Positions 34,854 through 44,464 of a stretch of DNA of 64,000 bases are shown here, piece after piece (the stretch's first letter is position 1; the number at the start of each line of letters is the position of its first letter). The position numbers and the translations under genes are program-made. Location of the stretch: assembly GCA_036389035.1 (NCBI GenBank), contig DASVQQ010000016.1, positions 52,711 to 116,710 of the forward strand, written 5' to 3'. The DNA comes from Jatrophihabitans sp. Its GTDB lineage: Bacteria; Actinomycetota; Actinomycetes; Mycobacteriales; Jatrophihabitantaceae. The notes beneath the pieces are model-generated. The model saw only the letters and a list, made by a program, of their open reading frames with translations, was not told where the DNA came from and searched no databases.

Positions 34854-35786
34854 CTACTTCTTGGACGTCAGCGAGCGCAGGAAGAACGTCAGGTTCGCCG
34901 GCCGTTCGGCGAGCCGGCGCATGAAGTAGCCGTACCACTCGTCGCCGTAGGGGACGTAGACGCGCATCCGGTGACCGGCCGCGGCGAGCGAGCGCTGCTC
35001 CTCCGGCCGGATCCCGTACAGCATCTGGAACTCGTAGCTGTCAGCCGACCGCTTGTTCTGCACGATCAGCGAGCGGGCGGCGGCGATCATCGCCGGGTCG
35101 TGGCTGGCCACCATCGGATAGCCCTGGCCGCCGAACAGCACGCCCAGGCACCGGCGGTAGGAGTCCTCGACCTCCTCGCCCTGAAAGGCCACCGACTCGG
35201 GCTCGGCGTAGGCGCCCTTGCACAGCCTGATCCGGGAACCGGGCGTCGCCAGCTCGCGGCAGTCGGCCTCGGTCCGGCGCAGGTAGGCCTGCAACACCGC
35301 GCCGACCCACGGAAAGTCCTGCCGCAGCTTGCCGACGATGTCCAGCGTCGAGTCGGTGGTGGTGTGATCCTCCATGTCGATGGTCACCGTGGTGCCCACG
35401 TTCGCCGCCGCCTGGCAGATCCGGCGGGCGCCCTCCAGCGCGATCCGCTCACCGTCGCCGGGCAGTGCCTGGCCGATCGCCGACAGCTTCACCGAGACCT
35501 CGGCGTCACCGGCCGGCGCCAGTCCAGCCAACCCGGCCAGCACCGACTCGTACGCCCGGACGGTGTGCTCGGCCTGCTCGGCGGAGGTGGTGTCCTCGCC
35601 GAGGAAGTCCAGGGTGGTCAGCAGCCCTGCCGCTGCCAGCTCGGCGGTCACCCGCAGCGCGTCGGCCTCGGTGGCGCCGGCCACGAACCGGTTCACCACC
35701 GGGCGGGTCAGCCTGGACTTCTCGGCCACCGACCGCAGCCGCGGCGAGCGGGCGGCGGCCAGCAACGGCTGGCGAAGCAGGGCCAT
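34854..35786 (-). CDS. putB: Proline dehydrogenase
   Basis: A 310-residue FAD enzyme, oxidising proline to pyrroline-5-carboxylate and passing electrons to the respiratory chain. It is of the monofunctional type found in Gram-positive bacteria. Seen: TLDFLGEDT, SVKLSAIGQ, DMEDHTTTDSTLDI, LQAYLRRTEADC, RLCKGAYAEPE, MVASHDP and the substrate-binding YGIRPEEQ/RVYVPYG-x-x-WYGYFMRRLAERP C-terminus. The start is the ATG at 35786 with GGAG upstream; the frame extends into pruA but without homology. It follows pruA by five bases in one operon. Confidence 0.93.
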   Translation of the reverse strand: MALLRQPLLAAARSPRLRSVAEKSRLTRPVVNRFVAGATEADALRVTAELAAAGLLTTLDFLGEDTTSAEQAEHTVRAYESVLAGLAGLAPAGDAEVSVKLSAIGQALPGDGERIALEGARRICQAAANVGTTVTIDMEDHTTTDSTLDIVGKLRQDFPWVGAVLQAYLRRTEADCRELATPGSRIRLCKGAYAEPESVAFQGEEVEDSYRRCLGVLFGGQGYPMVASHDPAMIAAARSLIVQNKRSADSYEFQMLYGIRPEEQRSLAAAGHRMRVYVPYGDEWYGYFMRRLAERPANLTFFLRSLTSKK

Positions 35787-35791
35787 CGCGG

Positions 35792-37462
<1,671 letters not shown>

Positions 37463-37467
37463 GACGT

Positions 37468-37496
37468 CCACGGTAGGCCGTTCGAGGCCACCGTGG
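37468..37496. promoter_or_regulatory. Palindromic operator between pruA and its regulator
   Basis: CCACGGT-A-GGCC-N6-GGCC-ACCGTGG: arms of 11 bases, symmetrical except for one extra A, filling most of the 43-base gap between the divergent pruA and PucR-family starts. A single dimeric regulator bound here could control both directions. The PucR-like protein is the natural candidate. Confidence 0.65.
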
Positions 37497-37505
37497 CTGC
37501 TCGAA

Positions 37506-39137
37506 ATGGATAACATCGCAATTGTGAATTCCGCCTATGCAAGCAGGGACGCCGCGATCGCCCTCCTGCGGCGCTTCCCGGCGGCCACCGCGGTCGCGGT
37601 CGCCGACCCGCAGGACCCGGGCGCGCCGCTGGCGGCCGGGGACCTGGTGCTGGGCGTCGGCGTCGACCCGGCCGGCGCCGCCGAGCTGCTGGCCAGCGCC
37701 CGGGCGGCCGGGGCCGCGGCGGTGCTGCTGCGCCGGCCGGCCGCCCCGGACGAGCAGGACGAGCTGGAACGACGGGCGGCCGCTGAGCAGGTGCGGCTGG
37801 ACTGGCTGGGCCCCGAGCACAGCTGGAGCGAGCTGCACCGGCAGCTGCTGAACCGGCTGACGCCGGCGGCCATCCGGGCCGATGACGAGCTGGCCGAGCT
37901 GGCGCAGACGATCGCCACCCTGACCGGTGGCCTGGTCACTATCGAGGACACCTCGGCGCGGGTGCTGGCCTACTCGCGATCCAGTGACGAGGTCGACGAG
38001 CTGCGGCGGCTGTCGATCCTGGGACGCAGCGGGCCGTCGCAGTACCTGGCGCTGCTGCGCGAATGGGGCGTCTATGACCGGCTGGCCTCCTCGGAGGAGG
38101 TGGTCGAGATCGCCGAGCACCCCGAGTCCGGGGTACGCCGGCGGCTGGCAGTCGGGGTGTTCGCCGGTGACCGGCAGCTGGCCACCATCTGGCTGCAGCA
38201 GGGCAGCGGCGACTTCGAACCGCACGCCGAGCAGGCGCTGCTGGGCGCGGCCCGGATCACCGCCGCCCAGCTGGTCTCGCGGGGCAGGCAGCCGGCCGGT
38301 TCCGAGCTGGCCGGCCTGCTGGGCGTCGGCCCGGACAGCGCCGGCCCGGACAGCGTCGGCCGGGACAGCGCCGGCCCGGACAGCGCCGACCCGCCCAGTC
38401 CTGCCAGCGCCGCAGTGCCCAGCGTGCCGGCCCGGCTCGGGCGGGCGGCCCGGCAGCCGTGCGCGGTGGCGGTGGTCGAGCTCGGCCCGGAGCCCCGCGA
38501 TGCCGCCACCGCCGGATCGCAGCTGGACGAGCTGGCCGCGATCCTCACCGTGCACGCCGCCGCCTACCGGCGCGCCGCCCTGGTCGAGCAGCTCCAGGGC
38601 CGGGTGTACCTGCTGTTGCCGGCGCTGGACAGCGTGAGCGCCGCCACGGCGATGCTGCGCCAGGCGATGGGCGCGGTGCGCCGTCATCTGGACCCGGCAG
38701 CTCGGGCGGCGATCGGCCCGATCGTGGATTCGGTACTGACCGCGGCTCAGTCGCGCCGGGGCGCCGAGCTCGCGCTCACCGTCGCCCGAGCCGGTCCAAG
38801 AACAGACCCGGTGGCCGGTTTCGACACCGCACGACCCCGACTGCTGATCACCGCGATCGAGAATTGCCTATCCGAACAACAGCATTTGCTCGATCCGCGG
38901 ATCAGCTCCTTGATCGAGTCCGACCCTGACGGCGCGTGGACGCTGCTGAACTACCTGGAAGCGGGCTCGGACGTGGGCCGGGTCGCGACCCAGATGCACC
39001 TGCATCCCACCACCGTCCGGTACCGGCTGCGCAGGGCCACCCAAGCGACTGGAATTGACCCATCCGGAGGAGCGGCTAGATTTGCTATGCATGTCCAACT
39101 GCGTTGCGGCTTGCGTCCCGAGCTATCCGAGGGATGA
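37506..39137 (+). CDS. pruR: PucR/PruR-family activator of proline catabolism
   Basis: A 543-residue regulator. Residues about 115-270 form a GAF-like sensor (TLTGGLVTIEDTSARVLAYS). The C-terminal 60 residues hold the PucR helix-turn-helix (MHLHPTTVRYRLRRATQATG). Residues about 275-300 are a low-complexity linker of GPDSA repeats. In actinobacteria a PucR-family protein (PruR/PutR type) activates pruA-putB in response to proline or P5C, and its divergent position fits. The start is the ATG at 37506; the frame opens upstream as antisense to pruA. No ribosome binding site is obvious. Confidence 0.82.
   Translation: MDNIAIVNSAYASRDAAIALLRRFPAATAVAVADPQDPGAPLAAGDLVLGVGVDPAGAAELLASARAAGAAAVLLRRPAAPDEQDELERRAAAEQVRLDWLGPEHSWSELHRQLLNRLTPAAIRADDELAELAQTIATLTGGLVTIEDTSARVLAYSRSSDEVDELRRLSILGRSGPSQYLALLREWGVYDRLASSEEVVEIAEHPESGVRRRLAVGVFAGDRQLATIWLQQGSGDFEPHAEQALLGAARITAAQLVSRGRQPAGSELAGLLGVGPDSAGPDSVGRDSAGPDSADPPSPASAAVPSVPARLGRAARQPCAVAVVELGPEPRDAATAGSQLDELAAILTVHAAAYRRAALVEQLQGRVYLLLPALDSVSAATAMLRQAMGAVRRHLDPAARAAIGPIVDSVLTAAQSRRGAELALTVARAGPRTDPVAGFDTARPRLLITAIENCLSEQQHLLDPRISSLIESDPDGAWTLLNYLEAGSDVGRVATQMHLHPTTVRYRLRRATQATGIDPSGGAARFAMHVQLRCGLRPELSEG
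38328..38387 (+). repeat. Four 15-base tandem repeats in the regulator gene
   Basis: GGCCCGGACAGCGCC repeated four times (38328-38342, 38343-38357, 38358-38372, 38373-38387) with single mismatches, in frame, coding G-P-D-S-A units between the sensor and effector parts of the PucR-like protein. Confidence 0.85.
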
Positions 39138-39202
39138 TTCAAGGGGTCTGACGGGGGCCAGAACCACAAGGTTGCGCACCACGGGGAGAAAGGCTCACCG
39201 CC

Positions 39203-39607
39203 ATGACGAACGAGCCGATGCCCGAGAAAAGGCTGCCGGTCGCGCTCATCGCCGAGGACGACCGCGACATCCGCGAGCTGGTGAAGGCGAAGTTGAGCGC
39301 CGCCGGCTACCAGGTCATCGCCTACAGCAACGGCCCTGAGGCGCTGGCAGCGACGCACCAACACCGGCCCGATGTCGCCCTGCTGGACGTGATGATGCCT
39401 GGCATCTCCGGCATCGAGATCCTCACCCGGCTGCAGAAGGACCCCGGCACCCGCACCATCCCGGTCATCCTGCTGACCGCCAAGAGCCAGGAATTCGACA
39501 TCAACTCAGGCTTCGCCGTCGGCGCCGCCGATTACATTGTCAAACCGTTCAGCCCCAGGGATCTGGTCTCGCGCGTGAATGCGGTGCTCGGGTGGACGCC
39601 CGCGTGA
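39203..39607 (+). CDS. Single-domain response regulator
   Basis: A 134-residue stand-alone receiver domain without output domain (CheY/Spo0F type). Seen: acidic pocket E18-D19-D20, phosphoacceptor D62 in LLDVMMPG, T92 and K114 in IVKPF. The stop lies inside the start region of the following histidine kinase gene (overlap from 39592), so they form one operon and probably one phosphorelay. A DNA-binding partner is not in the window. Confidence 0.92.
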   Translation: MTNEPMPEKRLPVALIAEDDRDIRELVKAKLSAAGYQVIAYSNGPEALAATHQHRPDVALLDVMMPGISGIEILTRLQKDPGTRTIPVILLTAKSQEFDINSGFAVGAADYIVKPFSPRDLVSRVNAVLGWTPA

Positions 39608-41700
39608 CCAATAGCGTCGTCTCCGCCGACTCGCGTGACGCGGTCGGCACCCGACTGCGCAGGCTCGTGCTGTTGTTGCTGTTACTGCTGGTCGCAGTCG
39701 GGACGGCCGGCGTGCTCGCCGTCCAGGCCGCCACCGACCACGCCACAGACCTTGCCAGGGGATACGGCCCGGCCGGTGAGGAGCACGACGCGGCGCTGAC
39801 CCTGATGCTCGACGCGGAAACCGCTGTCCGTGGTTACCTGCTCTTCGGCGAGAAAGCCTTCCTGGAGCCCTACCAAAGCGCTCGCAGCAAGATCCTGCCC
39901 GCTCTGGACGCCACCGGCGCCCACCTGCACGAGATCGGCGAGCACGGCCTGGACGCCGCGCTCGCCACCGAGCGGGCGCTGGCCAAGCAGTGGCTGGAGT
40001 CCTACGCCGACCCGATCGCCGACTCGGCTCGCCCCGCGAAGGCGGTCGCGGCAGCCCAGCAGCAGAGCGCCAAGCGGCTTTTCGACCGCTTCCGCCAGGC
40101 CGACGCGGTGGTCGGCACCAGCCTCGACGACAACCGCCGCCGGCTGCGGGAGCAATCCCAGCGGCTGGGCAACCTGGCCATCCCGGTGCTGATCGTCACG
40201 ACCGCGCTGGCGGTGCTGATCGCCGCGATCCTGGCCTTCCGGATCGCTGCCGGCCTGAGCCGTCCATTGCGAGCGCTGCGCACGGTGGTCGGGCGGCTGG
40301 ACCGCGGTGACCTCGGCGCCCGCGCCAACGAGCAGGACGGCCCGTCAGAGGTGCGGGCGCTGGCCCGGGCGGTCAACGCGGTCGGCCGCCGGGCCCGGGC
40401 CGAAGCCATCGTCGACCGGGACGCCGAGGTGTTCCGCCAGCGCACCAGGCTGATCGCCTCCACCATCCGGCGTACCACCAACGGCGCCCAGATGGCCGAT
40501 CTGCTGGTCCGTGGCCTGGGCGACGCGATGGAGGCCGACCGGGTCTGGCTGCAGATCTTCGCCGACGAGCGGGTGCCCCAGCTGACCGCGCAGTGGCAGC
40601 GCGAGCCGTTGAAGCCGTTGCCCGACGGCGGGCCCGAGCAGCTGGAGATGACGCGGGCGCTGGCCAACCGGCTCTGGGAGACCGCCCACATCATCACGAT
40701 CGACGATCACCGGACCTACGAGCCGACCATCGCCGGGCGGGGCTCGTTCGCCCTGGCCCAGGCGATCGGCGCCAGCGCCTCGCTGGTGGTGCCGATCGGC
40801 GACAGCGCCAGCGCCTTCGGCCTGCTGTGGGTGTCGATGGCGGGGCACTCCAGGCACTGGACGCTCACCGAGACCGGCATCACCCAGCACCTGGCCGCCG
40901 ACCTGGCGCACAGCCTGGTGCAGTCGCACGTGATCGAGCGGCAGAACCAGGCGGTTCAGTTGCTGCGTGAACTCGACCAGGCCAAGGCCGACTTCATCGC
41001 CACCGTCTCGCACGAGCTGCGCACGCCGTTGACCTCGATCAGCGGTTACCTGGAGATGCTGCAGGACGGCGACGCCGGGCAGCTGCCGGACAACGCCGCG
41101 GCGATGTTGGGCATCATCGACCGCAACGCGACCCGGTTGCGCAACCTGATCGAGGACCTGCTCACCCAGTCCCGGATCGACGCCGGCCGGCTGCGGCTGG
41201 AGCTGGCCACCGTGCAGCTGCGGCCGTTGCTGCAGTCGGTGCTGACCGCGATGGCGCCGCTGGCCTCGGCCAGCGACGTCAAGCTCGAGCTCGGCGTCTC
41301 CCAGGACAGCCTGAGCGTGCAGGCCGACCCGCAGCAGCTGGAGCAGGTCTTCACCAACCTGATCTCCAACGCGTTGAAGTTCACCCCGGCCGGCGGCAGC
41401 GTGCTGGTCACCCTGGAACCGGCCGATGACGATGACGGCGTGCTGATCCAGGTCCGCGACACCGGCATGGGCATCCCGCCGGATGAGTACCCGAACCTGT
41501 TCACCCGGTTCTTCCGGGCCTCCAATGCCGCCGAGGCCGCGCTGCCGGGCACCGGCCTGGGGCTGGCCATCGTCCAGGAGATCGTGCACCGGCACGGCGG
41601 CGCCGTCGACATCGAGTCCGAGCTGGGCGTCGGCACCACCCTCACGGTCTGGCTGCCGGCCGCGCCTCAGGACACCCGGCTCAACAGCCCTACCAGGTAA
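39592..41700 (+). CDS. Hybrid-sensor-like histidine kinase with CHASE3, HAMP and GAF domains
   Basis: A 702-residue membrane histidine kinase. Order: TM1 at about 23-46, CHASE3-type extracellular helices (about 50-190), TM2 (about 200-222), HAMP (223-275), GAF (about 285-440), HisKA with phosphoacceptor H474 in SHELRTPLTS, and HATPase_c with N box (NLISNALKFTPAG), G1 (DTGMGIPP) and G2 (GTGLGLAIV). It has no receiver of its own, so the adjacent single-domain receiver is the likely partner. The start is the GTG at 39592, overlapping the receiver gene by 16 bases. Signal unknown. The 3' end overlaps the convergent DinB-like gene by 34 bases. Confidence 0.9.
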   Translation: MDARVTNSVVSADSRDAVGTRLRRLVLLLLLLLVAVGTAGVLAVQAATDHATDLARGYGPAGEEHDAALTLMLDAETAVRGYLLFGEKAFLEPYQSARSKILPALDATGAHLHEIGEHGLDAALATERALAKQWLESYADPIADSARPAKAVAAAQQQSAKRLFDRFRQADAVVGTSLDDNRRRLREQSQRLGNLAIPVLIVTTALAVLIAAILAFRIAAGLSRPLRALRTVVGRLDRGDLGARANEQDGPSEVRALARAVNAVGRRARAEAIVDRDAEVFRQRTRLIASTIRRTTNGAQMADLLVRGLGDAMEADRVWLQIFADERVPQLTAQWQREPLKPLPDGGPEQLEMTRALANRLWETAHIITIDDHRTYEPTIAGRGSFALAQAIGASASLVVPIGDSASAFGLLWVSMAGHSRHWTLTETGITQHLAADLAHSLVQSHVIERQNQAVQLLRELDQAKADFIATVSHELRTPLTSISGYLEMLQDGDAGQLPDNAAAMLGIIDRNATRLRNLIEDLLTQSRIDAGRLRLELATVQLRPLLQSVLTAMAPLASASDVKLELGVSQDSLSVQADPQQLEQVFTNLISNALKFTPAGGSVLVTLEPADDDDGVLIQVRDTGMGIPPDEYPNLFTRFFRASNAAEAALPGTGLGLAIVQEIVHRHGGAVDIESELGVGTTLTVWLPAAPQDTRLNSPTR

Positions 41701-42191
41701 CCGGCCTGTCCGGCGTGTTGCAGGTCATCGGACAGCACGCTGACCAGCCGCACGCCCAGAGTCACCGGCGGGTCCCAGGAGTCGTCCACGATCCGGGCCA
41801 GGTCTCGCTCGGACAGCCCTGCCAGGTACTGCCGGGATTGGGAGAAGACGGCCTGGTGGTAGTCCAGCAGCAGCTGGACCGACGGCACCCGGACGGCGGC
41901 CACCTGCTCGGGCTGGTGGCGGTAGCCGGTGTCGGAGCTGTCGAAGGGCAGTTCGAACCGCTCGTGCCAGCCACCGGCGGTCCAGACCTGCTCGAGGCCG
42001 GCGACGTCGGCGATGTGGTCGTCCTGGATCCGGGTCAGGTGCCAGATCAGCCAGCCGATCGAGTTCGATCCCGGCGCCGGCGCATAGGCCAGCTGCTCCG
42101 GTGACAGGGCGGTCAGCGTGTCCTGAACCTCCTGTCTGATCCGGTCGTAGCCGTCCACCAGCAGTTGCGCCACTGTCACTTTGTCGTCCAT
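41667..42191 (-). CDS. DinB/DUF664-type protein (mycothiol-dependent family)
   Basis: A 174-residue four-helix-bundle protein of the DinB/DUF664 superfamily. Seen: SIGWLIWHLTRIQDDHIADV, containing the first metal-ligand His of this fold, and LSDDLQHAGQAGYLVGLL with the last one. Members in actinobacteria include mycothiol S-transferases that detoxify electrophiles in the cytoplasm; the substrate here is unknown. It should not be confused with DinB the Y-family polymerase. Convergent with the histidine kinase, with overlapping 3' ends. Confidence 0.78.
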   Translation of the reverse strand: MDDKVTVAQLLVDGYDRIRQEVQDTLTALSPEQLAYAPAPGSNSIGWLIWHLTRIQDDHIADVAGLEQVWTAGGWHERFELPFDSSDTGYRHQPEQVAAVRVPSVQLLLDYHQAVFSQSRQYLAGLSERDLARIVDDSWDPPVTLGVRLVSVLSDDLQHAGQAGYLVGLLSRVS

Positions 42192-42295
42192 CCCCCTATT
42201 TGATCAGGCCGAGGTTGAGTACCAGCCCTTGGGACACCGCCGGTTGGCATGGATAAACGCATGCCCGGCGGCACGCCGGGCTTACCCTGACGGGC

Positions 42296-44110
42296 ATGAG
42301 CATCGTCACCGCCGACACTCCGGCCCCGAGCAACGGCAACGCCCCGCCGGAAACCGCGCTGCTGCGCCGGGTCCGGGACTCGGTGATCGGCGATGACCAG
42401 GTGATGCCCGGCCCGTACGGGCCCCGGCGGGTGACCTACGCCGACTACACCGCCTCCGGACGGGCCCTGGGCTTTCTCGAGGACTTCATCCGCGACGAGG
42501 TGCTGCCCCGCTACGCCAACACCCACACCGAGTCCAGCGGCACCGGCCTGCAGACCACCCGGCTGCGCGAGGACGCCCGCCGCATCATCCGGGACGCGGT
42601 GGGCGGCGACGACGACACGGTGGTGATCTTCGCCGGTTCGGGCTGCACCGCCGCGATCGACAAGCTGATCGGCATTCTGGGGCTGCGGATCCCGGCCGGC
42701 CTGGAGGACCGCTACCAGCTCAGCCACGCGATCCCGGCGGCCGAGCGCCCGGTGGTGTTCATCGGCCCGTTCGAGCATCACTCCAACGAGCTGCCGTGGC
42801 GGGAGTCGATCGCCGATGTGGTGATGATCGAGCAGGACGCCGACGGCCACCTCGACGCCGACGCGCTGGAACGCCAGCTGCTGCACTACGCCGACCGGAC
42901 GGTGAAGATCGGCTCCTTCTCCGCGGCCAGCAACGTCACCGGCATCGTCACCGACACCGCCCGGATCGCGGCGTTGCTGCACGCGCACGGCGCGCTGTCG
43001 TTCTGGGACTTCGCCGCCGCGGCGCCCTACGTCGGCATCTCGATGAACGCCGGTTCCGACAGCGATCCGCTGGCCTACTTCGACGCCGTCTTCCTCAGCC
43101 CGCACAAGTTCATCGGCGGCCCCAGCACCCCCGGCGTGCTGATCGCCCGCCGGGAGTTGTTCACCAACCGGGTGCCGGTGGTGCCCGGCGGCGGCACGGT
43201 GGCCTACGTCAACCCGGACGAGCACCGTTACCTCAGCGATCCGACGCATCGCGAGGAGGGTGGCACGCCGGCCATCGTCGAGTCGATCCGGGCCGGGCTG
43301 GTGTTCCAGCTGCAGCAGGCCGTCGGCCTGCCGGTGATCCGGGCGCACGAGGAGCACTACCTGCGGCGCGCGGTGCAGGCCTGGATGCGGGAACCGGCCA
43401 TCGAGATCCTGGGCAACCTCGATTCCGAGCGGCTGTCCATCGTGTCGTTCGTGGTGCGCAGCGGCGAGTCGGGCACCCGGCCCTACCTGCACCACAACTT
43501 CGTGGTGGCGCTGCTCAACGACCTGTTCGGCATCCAGGCCCGCGGCGGCTGCTCGTGCGCCGGACCTTACGGCCACCGGCTGCTGGGCATCGACATCGAG
43601 CGCTCGCACGCCTTCGAGCGCGAGATCACCGGTGGCTGCGAGGGGATCAAGCCCGGCTGGGTCCGGGTCAACTTCAATTACTTCATCTCCGAGCCGGTCT
43701 TCGACTACATCGTCGAAGCGGTCCAGCAGGTGGCCCGGAACGGCTGGCGGCTGCTCGGTGACTACCAGTTCGACCCGGTGACGGGACTGTGGCGCCATCG
43801 CCGTGGCCCGGCCGAACCGCCGATGCGGCTCAGCCAGGTCAGCTATGACGAGCAGGGCGAGATGAGCTATCCGCGTCAGCAGGAGCGTGCTCCGGAGAGC
43901 GAGCTGCGCCGCTACCTGGCCGAGGCCGACACGTTGTTCGCCGCCGCCGCCGCCGAAGCGGCTGAGGCCACTGCCGCTGAGGCGCTCGGCGGGCCGACTG
44001 CCCCACCCGCAGCCCGGTTCGTCTCGACGGACTTCGAGGGCCTGCGGTGGTTCGAGCTGCCAGCCGGCTGCCTCGTCCCCGCTCCGGTCACCACCTCGGT
44101 CCAGGACTGA
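42296..44110 (+). CDS. Class V aminotransferase (cysteine desulfurase-like)
   Basis: A 604-residue PLP enzyme. K271 in SPHKFIGG is the PLP lysine; FDFA-type WDFAAAAPY binds the cofactor ring, and IGSFSAASNVTGIV precedes it. RGGCSCAGPYGH (C419, C421) is at the position of the persulfide cysteine of SufS/CsdA proteins. It is much longer than SufS (about 410) owing to an Ala/Glu-rich tail with no recognised domain. The family covers cysteine desulfurases, selenocysteine lyases and isopenicillin epimerases; none is certain. No Fe-S assembly genes are next to it. Confidence 0.8.
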   Translation: MSIVTADTPAPSNGNAPPETALLRRVRDSVIGDDQVMPGPYGPRRVTYADYTASGRALGFLEDFIRDEVLPRYANTHTESSGTGLQTTRLREDARRIIRDAVGGDDDTVVIFAGSGCTAAIDKLIGILGLRIPAGLEDRYQLSHAIPAAERPVVFIGPFEHHSNELPWRESIADVVMIEQDADGHLDADALERQLLHYADRTVKIGSFSAASNVTGIVTDTARIAALLHAHGALSFWDFAAAAPYVGISMNAGSDSDPLAYFDAVFLSPHKFIGGPSTPGVLIARRELFTNRVPVVPGGGTVAYVNPDEHRYLSDPTHREEGGTPAIVESIRAGLVFQLQQAVGLPVIRAHEEHYLRRAVQAWMREPAIEILGNLDSERLSIVSFVVRSGESGTRPYLHHNFVVALLNDLFGIQARGGCSCAGPYGHRLLGIDIERSHAFEREITGGCEGIKPGWVRVNFNYFISEPVFDYIVEAVQQVARNGWRLLGDYQFDPVTGLWRHRRGPAEPPMRLSQVSYDEQGEMSYPRQQERAPESELRRYLAEADTLFAAAAAEAAEATAAEALGGPTAPPAARFVSTDFEGLRWFELPAGCLVPAPVTTSVQD

Positions 44111-44182
44111 GGCCGGACTAGGTCCAGGACTGAGGCCGGCCTCAGTCGGACTGAAGTCGGCAGGGCCGGCTGCCGGGAAGCG

Positions 44183-44371
44183 CTACAGCGGCCCGCCGCC
44201 CAGGCCCTGGCTGCTGACGGCGATGCCGAACCGGAGCGCGCTGGCCTGCTCATCGGACAGCCCGGGCTTGTCGTAGCTGATGTCACGCTCTGACTTGCGG
44301 CTCCACCAGTAGAGCGCCCCGAACACCGCCAGAATGATCACCGCTGCGATGATCAGAAGAGTCGTCGACAT
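44183..44371 (-). CDS. Small single-pass membrane protein
   Basis: A 62-residue protein started at the ATG at 44371 with AAGGAG upstream at good distance. It has one transmembrane helix at residues 4-22 (TLLIIAAVIILAVFGALYW) and a charged cytoplasmic tail. No family recognised. The function is unknown; it lies next to the RecQ gene on the same strand, about 90 bases downstream of its stop. Confidence 0.6.
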   Translation of the reverse strand: MSTTLLIIAAVIILAVFGALYWWSRKSERDISYDKPGLSDEQASALRFGIAVSSQGLGGGPL

Positions 44372-44464
44372 GGCGCGCTCCTTATCCCTCGTAGGGCAAG
44401 GATAGGGCCTGAGCACCCGTGGTGTCCGCTTCTTTTATACCGATTGGATACTCCGGGGCCGGCT

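Noticed and set aside
41667..42191. A DNA polymerase IV (DinB) gene linked to the SOS mutasome
   Set aside because: The protein is of the four-helix DinB/DUF664 superfamily, unrelated to Y-family polymerases despite the shared name.
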